Below, piece by piece: positions 49,439 through 58,193 of a DNA stretch of 64,000 nt (positions are counted from its first letter, which is position 1; each line of letters starts with the position of its first letter). This DNA is from Lunularia cruciata (taxonomy: Eukaryota > Streptophyta > Marchantiopsida > Lunulariales > Lunulariaceae): NCBI GenBank assembly GCA_948567375.1, contig OX419759.1, positions 50,806,593 through 50,870,592 on the forward strand, given 5' to 3'. Under the pieces are notes generated by a model that did not search any database, was not told the origin of the DNA, and worked only from the letters and a program-made list of their open reading frames with translations. The translations under genes were made by a program, and so were the position numbers.

Positions 49439-49694
49439 GCAACGGCAATGACATGACTGGTCTCAGCATCTCTTTCTGAAATCTAAAGGCCGTACTCTTG
49501 TTGATGTAACGTATTGAATAGTGTAAGGCACGGTGCTGCCACTTTTGAACATTTTCTTGTTCCAACCATTTGCTAATTTGACACTATGAGGCTGTGAACT
49601 AGTCTGCAACGCACTTTTGAGATTAGGCATCTCCAAAATATGAGATTAGGCATTTATTTTTTGGGTGCCTAATCTACAAAGGTCTGCTCATTTG

Positions 49695-50640
49695 TGAGTA
49701 TGATACTACACTAGATGTAGCAGGAGTCCATATGACTCTATGTCTTTTTGGATGACAATATATAGCTACACATGATGCCATTGGTGATTTAGTGTTTGTC
49801 TAAGCACAAGAAAGTGGATACCTCATTGGATTGATAATAAATATACTTTGCAAACAATAGGAGTTAAGGCAAACTTATATTTGGTCCAAGATGATCAAAT
49901 AACAATAGCCAATGTTGTGGTTACGGATCCCATACATGATGCAATTTTGAAGAGGGTGATAACAAATTCTCTTGGATGGGCAGCAAGCAAAGTGGTAGCA
50001 ACTAACGTCTCCAAGTATAGAGGTATGTAGCATGGTCATCTCTTTGCTCATCTAGTTTTGAAATTATATGTGCAATGGACACACTTGTCAATAAGTGTAC
50101 AAGAGCTTATCATAGTATATGTCAAAGGTACCACTCTCAATTTCCTACTTTATATCGTATTTAAGACAACATCTGTCCAAGAGCTTATCATAGTATATGT
50201 CAAAGGTACCACTCTCACTTTCCTACTTTATATAGTATCTAAGACAGCATCTGTCCATTGCTCTGTAGAGAGCATTAGCTGGCACAAGTGAATGGATACC
50301 TCACTTGGAAGAATCATTGTTTGTTAGATGACAAGAGTCAGTGCAAACTTATATTTGGTCAAAGATGATCAACTAACAATAGTGGATATTATTATTACAA
50401 ATCCCATATGTGATATAGTTTTGAAGGGGGTAATTACACATCCTCTTGGACATGCGGCAAGCGGAGCAATAGCAACCAAGGTCTCCAACATAGAGGTATT
50501 GCTCCACCACCAAGATCTCCAAGTATAGACATATACAACAAAGTCACCTCTTTGTTCCTCTAGTTTTGAAGTTATATGGACTGATATGTATATGATGTTT
50601 AACACATTTGTCAATGAGTGTGTAAGAACTCATCACTCTC
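49695..50640 (+). pseudogene. R1 retroelement, right half with duplicated endonuclease-like domain
   Basis: After the hAT end the R1 sequence resumes with D-A-I-G-D-L-V-F-V, then L-V-Q-D-D-Q-I-T-I-A-N-V-V-V-T-D, a restriction-like-endonuclease-type segment with a later K-x-x-K-Y-R-like site. A second diverged copy (L-V-K-D-D-Q-L-T-I-V-D) begins near 50,340, about 480 bp downstream. Between them lies a 78-bp tandem duplication. Many stops. Confidence 0.55.
50101..50256. repeat. 78-bp tandem duplication
   Basis: Units at 50,101-50,178 and 50,179-50,256 both begin AAGAGCTTATCATAGTATAT and differ at about four positions. They lie inside the R1 retroelement remnant. Confidence 0.92.
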
Positions 50641-51404
50641 AATTTTTTATCTACTTGGTTTCCTAATTAAGATAATGTTTGTCCATTTTTCTACCAAGAC
50701 ATGGGCTAGCACATAACATTGGCTAGTATAATCCGTAATAGAGCAATCACATTAAGTGATATTTCTTTAAATACTCCAATAATATGTCCATGCAATTTAC
50801 ATAACTCAAATATTTTAGGTATAATAAGACAGATTCGTCATACTAGTGGAGCTTACTACCCATTTACCTCTTATGTTTTATCCGTGTGCGTGGCTTGATG
50901 TGATCCTCACATCCTTCTTGCTATTCTCCGCGTTGTCATCAAAGTCTTACCATTACTGTAAAGTTGGCACAAAGACTTAACAATTCTCTTATTCTCTTGA
51001 CATGGCTCTTCAGGCTTAACTGGCAGACAGATCACGACCAGCTAGACATTGTTCTTATAATTATTTATTGTTATGACAAGTAAGAAATTTTGGAAAGAGG
51101 TGTTCGATTTCCGAGTTCCCAACTTCTCTCCAAAGTTTTCGGCTGCACCACAGGCAATTTGGTGGCATAGCCGGCAAACTGTCTCAGATGTCTTTCCTCC
51201 ATGTCGAGACAAAGAAATGTTTCTTTGGAGGCTTAGCATTAAGGAGGAGGTAATCTTTTAGAACACTTCTGTATCACCCGTGTGTAACGATCCCGCTTTC
51301 AACAGTTCCGTTCCTCCATCCCAACACTCACTTCTGTTTGACAAGACTCCGGATCTATATCATACGTTGGGAAAGAAGCAAATGTTCACTCCAGACCCTT
51401 CATC

Positions 51405-51851
51405 CTAAACCTTCATTCGCAAAATCGACTCATGAATCTGCAGTTCAGTTAAAAAATGGTTGACTTCTCGAAATGAGTCTCGACGCCCCATGCTCTGACC
51501 TCCACTCCAAATGAAAATTCGATATCGTGGAATTTCCTCACCAAAGTGAGCAAACACGAAAACAAATATTGCACTCTTCGTAATCCGAGTTGAGGAGGGT
51601 TTAGGTTTGATTTGGAAAATAAGTTGAAGCAGAAGAGCTAAATTGTCGGCAGATTGTGTACGAGAGGCCCGATTGTAAATACTCCCCCTATCTGGTATAC
51701 ACACGCATCGGTAACAATAGCAAACATTGCTTGTTTGTACTACATTAAGGTTGATAGATATAGAGCTATGGCTTGACAAAATCGGAATTCTAGGGAATAC
51801 CGGTCTCCGCAATGTGGCGGGAAGGGAGGCGATTGCAGTTGAAAGCATCAA
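51405..51851 (-). CDS. Putative exon of an unrecognised gene
   Basis: 148 codons. The N-terminus (M-M-L-S-T-A-I-A-S-L-P and a following Ser/Pro/Arg stretch without acidic residues) looks like an organelle transit peptide, but that composition is easy to get by chance. A neighbouring minus-strand frame at 51,042-51,239 has a C-R-L-C-H-Q motif that might be a further exon; no clear splice pair joins them. Confidence 0.2.
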   Translation of the reverse strand: MMLSTAIASLPATLRRPVFPRIPILSSHSSISINLNVVQTSNVCYCYRCVCIPDRGSIYNRASRTQSADNLALLLQLIFQIKPKPSSTRITKSAIFVFVFAHFGEEIPRYRIFIWSGGQSMGRRDSFREVNHFLTELQIHESILRMKV

Positions 51852-52149
51852 ATTTACGCTTCACTCCAATCCAGATTAAACGCGGTGTTAGGAAAAAATT
51901 GCAGCGGTATTAACTCCGAACTATCTCAAGGGCGATGTTCCGAACGCTCCAGGCTGAAGCGAAACAACTGATAAGAGAACTAACTTATCTCACAAGCTAT
52001 TGATAATCCTATCAGTGTTACGATATCTATGGAACTAAATTTACTTGGAGATTGGCATTCAGAACCTCCGGGTCGACTGCAGCTCCAGGAATCTAATCTG
52101 CAAATTTGAACCTGAAACAAACGTACAACTATGTATACTGTGACTTTGA

Positions 52150-52245
52150 TTTCAATTGGGGCCTACCCCAATTTCCCTCCTTTGTCTCTCCCTTGATGGG
52201 GTCTTCCCATCCTTCATGTTTCATATGTTCTACGCGGTTTGCATG
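52150..52245 (+). repeat. R-family retroelement 3' tail-like repeat, plus copy
   Basis: It shares TTTGTCTCTCCCTT and GGGTCTTCCCATCCTTCAT with the reverse complement of 53,480-53,577. The second copy lies downstream of the R2 retroelement fragment, so this is probably a detached family tail. Confidence 0.55.
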
Positions 52246-52484
52246 TTCTCTCTTGAATTGAATTACATAGGGAATCTAATAATCTAAAATACTACATCGA
52301 TTGATACCAGTGTTGTTGTCTTAGAATGTGGAAATACCGGCAATACCGTCAAGAAGGAAAACGTGCGATACGAAGAGGCAGACTGATTCGTATAAGCTCC
52401 GGAACAGGAATGGTCTCCTGAACACGATGTGCAAGTTGGGTCGTCCAGCAGCAGATTCACTATTCACTATTAGGGGGTTTTAGA

Positions 52485-52675
52485 AATTTTACTTTTGAGA
52501 TTCATTAAATATTTTAGAAATAAAATTTTAATTGTCGTATGAATTTTAAATTCTATTATATAAAAAAAAAGGTATATAATTATTTATGATAGAGAATTAT
52601 ATTTTACTAAAAATTAATTATATATTTATTCTAAAATTTATAAATATCATAAAATATTTATAGAAGAATTCGTCT
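52485..52675. other. AT-rich island
   Basis: About 190 bp of strikingly AT-rich sequence with long A and T runs in otherwise balanced DNA. The edges are TAGGGGGTTTTAGA and the inverted-like TCTGAAACCCCTA, hinting at a small non-autonomous element or an organellar fragment. No target duplication is evident. Confidence 0.4.
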
Positions 52676-53479
52676 GCCCGAGATCTGAAACCCCTACTTG
52701 CATTCTTGATCAACTCCGGAATTCAAATTGAAACACACGAACATTGAGTGCCAGCATTAGCAACTCCTTGCCAACTAGGACAATCGAACATCACGTGGCC
52801 CAATGGATACTGTTAATCTTTGTGCCAACTTATGGTACCGTTGAATCGAAGTGCCGTTAACTCATCTCTGTCGCTTCGAGGGCGGCAGCATGTTCCGTTC
52901 CACAACAGTCAATGGCTGCGGGATTTTCGGGAGGACGGGCTGACGGTTGACTTGTTTAACAACTGTGTCACGAGGCTGAATTCCTTCTACCGTCTATAGA
53001 AAGACGGCAGTAGCGGCCATGCTTCCTCTGTCCCTGCAAGAAAAGACGACACGTATATCTGCGCTATTGGTCCTCAGCAATCTCGGATAAACTTTTGTAT
53101 CCTGTACCTTCTCACACTGGTGGACGTGGCTAGGAACCCTCTGGTCAGACAACAGTAAACAGTGCAAGTGAGATTTGTGACAAATTCGCGTAAACAACTG
53201 ACTATCTTCTCCTGTAAACTGATACGAAAATGCTCTTGAATAGCTAACAGTGTTTTTAACGTTTGCTAACTGTCCAGAGCTGGATGTCCGCCCCTATAGG
53301 AATTCCAAAAGAATACGGTTACCCTGATACTGCACTGAGTAGGAGAAACTCATGCCTTTACTCTGGTTATCTATCTAGCTGCGTAGCATAATAAGTCAAA
53401 ACAAGTGGGGTCAAGTTTACTCAGGTTAGTCAGGTATCCTGAGTAAAGAGCAGAGATCCCAAGGGTTCCAAGGGGAAGA

Positions 53480-54542
53480 AGGCGACCGTGTAGAAAAAAT
53501 GAAGGATGGGAAGACCCTTCAAGCCATAAAAGGGAGAGACAAAAAAGGTAAAATGGGGCTAAGCCCCAATAGAGTCTATATGAGAAATCTGCCCTATCGC
53601 ACCTAAGTATCTGAGCTATGCAAGTAGTATGGTCTACACACAACTGGAAGAATCGAAGAAACATCACCTAATGTGATTGCACCAGCCATTGCCCTTTGTA
53701 GAGCAATGGACACACATTGTCTAAAATATGCTACAAAGTATGAGAGTGAGAGCGGTACCCCGGGCGCCAAACATGATAGGCTCTCGTGCACTCCTTGACA
53801 AATGTGTCAAATGTTGTGTCCATCACTCCATATAACTCCAAGGCTAGAGGAACAAAGAGGTGACCTTGCTGCATGCTCCTATACTTGGAGACCTTGCAAC
53901 CTGCTGCTGCACTCGCCGCCCATCCAGGGGGATGGGTAATTACTCCCTCCAAAATTGTATCCCGCGTAGTGTCTGTAACCACAATATCCGCTACTGTCAC
54001 TTGATCATCTCGGACCAATTATAAGTCTACCCTGACATGTGTCGTCTGCAAAGCATACAAACACTCCCTCCAAGCCAAATATCCACTCTCTCGTGCCATA
54101 GCAAACACTATGTCCCTAATGGCATCATGGGTAGCTATGCTATGTCCTCCAACAAGGAAGATTGTAAACCTCTAGTCCAATCTAACGTTAGTGAAGCAAA
54201 AGGTGGAAAATCCTCTCGTGCACGTGGGGATAGACTATCTCTCGTCTACCATAGTAACATCTGGAGAGAAAAGGATCCTCCCTCCACCTTTGTCACATAA
54301 GTCTTTAAAATTGGCCTATCAACAACCACAAAACGAGAGGAAAGTAGGGGTGCCGAGATAGCCCAACTACCCAAAAATGCTATAGGTGCCATCTCCTCTA
54401 TAGATAACAAGCCAACCCCACCACATAAGATCGGCAAAGCTATCTTTCTATATGCCAAATCCCCTATCACACACTCAAATGTCCATGGTCCAATAATATC
54501 AACAAAGACTTTGTCGTGCATATATACATCGCTACACAACAT
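53480..54542 (-). pseudogene. R2 retroelement fragment (RT end and endonuclease-like domain)
   Basis: On the minus strand, 54,542-54,246 carries G-G-V-G-L-L-S-I-E-E-M and a following A-P-I-A-F-L-G-S-W. 54,150-54,020 has D-I-V-F-A-M-A-R-E-S-G-Y. 54,018-53,731 has V-R-D-D-Q-V-T-V-A-D-I-V-V-T-D. 53,690 has F-R-Q-C-V-S-I-A-L-Q-R-A. This is the same family as R1 but better preserved, though still broken by stops and frame changes. A tail repeat shared with 52.2 kb lies at 53,480-53,577. Confidence 0.6.
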
Positions 54543-54619
54543 ACATTGTTATCAACATCATACACTATAGAAGCATAACTCACACACAAGTCATACATAG
54601 ACTCCTAAAGTGCCACAAT
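54517..54619. repeat. About 102-bp direct repeat, copy 1
   Basis: About 90% identical to 55,065-55,167 (shared TATATACATCGCTACACAAC and TGCCACAAT). It abuts the 5' limit of the R2 fragment. Confidence 0.85.
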
Positions 54620-55064
54620 AATCAGATTGTTTACCACTCTCAACTCAACTCAACTCAGATCAGTTCTTGGTCTGTCACTCTATAAACTGCCAACAACTGG
54701 GCACTAATTACAGTCAAGCCACACCCGCTCAAGCATAGAGAATCCAAGTGATGCTCGCCGGCCTCTGTCCACCATAACCAAGAACTCGAAGGCTCAACAT
54801 CAGAGAAGTGAGCTCTCTAGAGCTGCACTTCAAAAGTATACCCCCTGGACTCGAGCTAGGTCTGAACCCTAATGGTCCCACTGATGGCACACTCGACGGT
54901 GCAAAGTGACGGTGGGCCCCACCGTGAAGTCAGACCCCAAACACAAAATCTGACCGTCGGAAAGTAGTCTTTGAGAAATTGCTGAAATAACTCTAACTAC
55001 TATCACTGCAACTCCAATGTCCGAGCAATCTAGATGTGACACTACAAATGGTGTGACAACTGTC

Positions 55065-55167
55065 ATGCGTATATACATCGCTACACAACATACATCGTTG
55101 TCAACATCATACCCTATAGAAGCACAACTCACACAAAATTCATACATAGACTCTAAGGTGCCACAAT
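55065..55167. repeat. About 102-bp direct repeat, copy 2
   Basis: Partner of 54,517-54,619, downstream of the PHD-bearing end of element D. The two copies may mark a duplication, LTR remnant or rearrangement junction between D and R2. Confidence 0.8.
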
Positions 55168-55340
55168 TGCCTCCCTAGCTGGCGGTTAGGTCCCTCTAAC
55201 TCCAAATAGCCATCTACTCTAAGTATATGGTATACCCTATAATGGGCAAAGATCAAGAGGTCGGGTGCTATGGAGCCTCATCGTTAGTCACCTGTTTGCA
55301 ATCTATACCATATAAAGAATGAACTAGCTATATGTCAAAT

Positions 55341-55657
55341 ACATCTAGGACATAACCACTATCCCTGAGGAACCACCGTGAGGGGAGGAGTCATACATGC
55401 CATATGCCATCCTCTCGAACAGCTATCACATACTAACATAGTAGCAGCTCCACCAGAAGAGCCACATAACATACACCTCAAGCATGCACGTACAAGTGCC
55501 AAGCTTGGGTCCATAGTACCATCAATGTTTGGCGCACAATTGCACACATGATCCTTCCAAAAAACACTATCACATCCTCCTAACACAAGGACTCCAGATG
55601 GCAAAACCTCACGCACTCTCAAGATAGTGCGGCTTGTCAAAACATCAAGTGTCATTG
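55341..55657 (-). pseudogene. Element D Pol C-terminus with PHD finger
   Basis: The minus-strand frame continues directly from 62,281 across the B2 insertion. It begins M-T-L-D-V-L and T-I-L-R-V-R-E-V-L-P-S-G-V, a C-terminal integrase segment. It then contains a PHD finger (55,475-55,341): C-M-L-C, D-S-C, W-H-M-A-C and W-L-C-P-R-C, i.e. the C4HC3 pattern. One TAG lies just before the last W. PHD fingers usually bind the histone H3 tail. In this element it occupies the position where chromoviruses carry a chromodomain. Confidence 0.8.
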
Positions 55658-56394
55658 TGTAATACCAAGAGCTAGCCATATGATCTAGATGTGAAATTCG
55701 GTTTGGTAACATCTAGAATGATGTTATACATGATGGTCAAAATAGATCAGATAGAAGTATCACCAAAAGAGTACTTCTACAAATAGGGCAGAAATAGAAA
55801 TAGACTTGAGAACCTTAGAACCAATAGCTAGACATATGATTTAGCGGTGAGAATTGGTTTGGTAACATCTGGAAGGATGTTACACATGATGGACTAAACA
55901 GATCAGAAAGAGGTATCACCAAAAGGGGACTTCTACGAATAGAGTAAGAACCTAAATATGCCTGAAATCTTTGAAGGCAATTTCGGAGGCCTAAACGGAT
56001 GAATTAGGCCTTGAAAATGTGCAGATCCCCCCTCAACAAAGGTAAGGTTTGCCTTCCTTCCCCTTGCTTTGTCTCGTCGAGAGCTTTCCAACAGAACCTT
56101 ACTCATGTGATTTTGAGATTCCTACAAGAAGATTCCCTAAAAGATTCCCTCTGGTCAAAGCTTGTTTGACCAACCAGATAGGACCTAGACCAGACATGTC
56201 ACCCATCCAAGTAAGTAATCCAAGGGTGGAGCTTGCTGACATGTCACCTATCTGTGTCCCTAATCCTATGGTGGAGCTTCCTTGGCAAAGATCCTCTTTG
56301 TCTATATAATAAAGAGAAGGTGCTCCCTTGGGGCATCGATTGTTTGAGTGTGCAATCTGTGTTTTCTCTCTTCTCTTGTCCTCGGAGTATTACA
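55658..56394 (+). repeat. 5' LTR of B2
   Basis: 737 bp, TGTAATACC to ATTACA. Two imperfect tandem units of about 156 bp start at 55,671 and 55,827, each containing GGTTTGGTAACATCT and a matching GATGTTA. Confidence 0.93.
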
Positions 56395-56395
56395 A

Positions 56396-56407
56396 TGGTA
56401 TCAGAGC
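56396..56407 (+). promoter_or_regulatory. Primer-binding site of B2
   Basis: TGGTATCAGAGC, complementary to initiator tRNA-Met, one base after the LTR end. Confidence 0.9.
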
Positions 56408-56534
56408 GAGTGTTTTAGTCCAAGAGAGTGTATCAACCCTCTTGGAATAGCACGAACTACTGAAACTGAGTAATTTGAGGTGGAGAACATAGAGTAGTTG
56501 CTAGACTTAGGAAGGACTTTAGAGAGCGGATGGG

Positions 56535-56756
56535 ATGGATGCACTGGGAGGCCAATTTCCTGCACCTAGCTTTCCATTCTCAAACCCATTCCACATCAAG
56601 GTTATGTATATCCAGCATGAGCAAATGAGGGTATCATTAGTTTATCACTTTGGTGCAGAATTCATGGACAAAGTGATGAACTCACCAAACCCGGTGATTC
56701 TACCTATGGTGATATATGACAGAGAGTAGGATTTGACAATCTACATTCTATTATGA
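56535..56756 (+). pseudogene. Leader mini-ORF 1 of B2, one internal stop
   Basis: Same frame as B1 mini-ORF 1. It carries Q-M-R-V-S-L, F-G-A-E and P-V-I-L-P, and has an early TAG at 56,727-56,729 where B1 has TGG. It ends Y-I-L-L before TGA. Confidence 0.55.
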
Positions 56757-56760
56757 TAAA

Positions 56761-56964
56761 ATGGATATGAATGTCCCAAATCCTCTCCCTTTCAACACTC
56801 AAGTAGAAATCAGTTATGTAGTGCGGCCAAAATTGATGTTTAGAGATTTTGTGGTTAGGAATTTTGGTGAGGAGTATTATCAACGAGTGATAGCTTCTGA
56901 GGTCCCAATGGTAGTTTTGATAGTTTTTGTGCCTTCCAGAGTGATTATCTTGACTCTGTATTGA
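56761..56964 (+). CDS. Leader mini-ORF 2 of B2 (small repeated module)
   Basis: 67 codons. It contains L-M-F-R-D-F-V-V-R-N-F-G, then P-M-V-V-L-I-V, and ends L-T-L-Y before TGA. It is the unbroken version of the B1 ORF at 35,960 and aligns without gaps to the element A modules. Confidence 0.6.
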   Translation: MDMNVPNPLPFNTQVEISYVVRPKLMFRDFVVRNFGEEYYQRVIASEVPMVVLIVFVPSRVIILTLY

Positions 56965-56997
56965 AGTAGACATTAGCAATTGAGTGTTGCAGGAACC

Positions 56998-58095
56998 ATG
57001 GATCCGCAATTGCAAGAGTTGGTGCAAGGAATAGAAGTGATGTTGAATGAATTTCGAGAGATTAAGATGACCATGGAGACATTACAAAGTCAAGTGCAGA
57101 TCCTTAGGAATGATCAAGCCATGCAAGAAGAAGAGCCGTCTCAAAACCCAGTACCTGCGACTAAAGTACTTGGAGAGGCATCCGTGCCTACAAACCCTAT
57201 CAACGATGAAGCCACATTGCTACTCCGGATGAAGAAGACCTGCAACATCAAACCTTACAAGGGGCAGCGTTCAATGGGAGTAGTGGAAAATTGGATCTCA
57301 AGAATGAATCAATATTTCCGATTATTCTCAACAGAGATCACAGAGCATGTTGTAGGTGTGTTTGCATGTGGGTACTTGACCGATAAAGCCCTCACATGGT
57401 ATGATGCTTGGGAATGATCCATGCTGGCAGAGAGAAGGGAGGTCACATGGACAGCAATGCAAGAAGGACTGCTGAAGAATTTCCAATTGGTGGATTTTGT
57501 GCAGATGGCTCGAACCCAACTATGGGGATTGAGACAAAAGAATAGTGTTCAAGAGTATGTGGAGGCTTTTCTGGATCTACAAGTCGCAATTACCAACATG
57601 AGTCCAATAGAGGCTCTCGACAATTTCAAACGAGGGTTGAAAGAGCGGATTCACCAAGAAGTCATGGTGCAAAATCCTTGCACGGTATTTGAAGCCATTG
57701 CTTGTGCGTAGAGAATAGTAGGAGCATTAGGTGGAGGTGAAGGAGTAGCTCCACCTCAACATTATGAGGCAAAAATGCCACACATTGGTGGACTCGTACC
57801 GATGGAATTGGGCAACCTTCAATTCCGGGATCAAAGACCACGACCGCTTCAAGAGGAGCAAAAGCAAGCAAAAGAACAAGGAGAAGGGACTCAAGGAGAA
57901 GGGACTCGAGGAGAAGGGACTCGAGGAGAACAACACCGTTGTTACAATTGTGGCCGTATTGGACACATATCTACCAACTGTCGCACTCGTTTCCCTAGAG
58001 GCCCTCAGCCTTCGTTCAGGCAATCTTTGAACAACATGGAGAGGCACATTGACAACAAGGAGGTAGAAATCACTTTGGAAAATGAAGATTGCTAG
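56998..58095 (+). pseudogene. Gag of B2, two in-frame stops
   Basis: The ATG at 56,998 starts M-D-P-Q-L-Q-E-L. The N-terminus is helical, the core has E-N-W-I-S-R-M-N-Q-Y-F, and the CCHC knuckle is C-Y-N-C-G-R-I-G-H-I-S-T-N-C near 57,940. Stops lie at 57,415-57,417 (TGA, unique to B2) and at 57,709-57,711 (TAG, codon 238, shared with B1). The C-terminal third holds a short G-E-G-T repeat. Confidence 0.85.
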
Positions 58096-58193
58096 TAAAT
58101 GTACCTTGTGGCCTTACTGGCTCAATAAGGAAGCAGAGAAGCAAGGGAAGGAAGAAGAATAATGCGCAACGATCCCGAAAGGCAACCTCATAA

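Larger units (their letters stand above)
32156..49686 (-). mobile_element. hAT-superfamily DNA transposon carrying later insertions
   Basis: The ends are inverted repeats: YAGR followed by CCTTTGTAGATTAGGCAC at 32,156-32,177, and its complement at 49,665-49,686. They are flanked by 8-bp near-identical target duplications, CTCATTTC (32,148-32,155) and CTCATTTG (49,687-49,694). Both features are diagnostic of hAT elements. Repeated ATTAGGCA motifs in both orientations lie just inside both ends, like subterminal transposase sites. Removing the solo LTR and element B1 leaves about 2.4 kb, almost filled by a minus-strand transposase of about 670 codons that is now broken. Confidence 0.85.
50641..53479. 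other. Intergenic stretch with no certain gene
   Basis: No clear gene. It contains a low-confidence minus-strand ORF at 51,405-51,851, an AT-rich island near 52.5-52.7 kb, and a plus-strand copy (about 52,150-52,245) of the retroelement tail also found inverted at 53,480-53,577. Another short minus-strand frame (52,994-53,197) has no recognisable domain. Confidence 0.4.
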
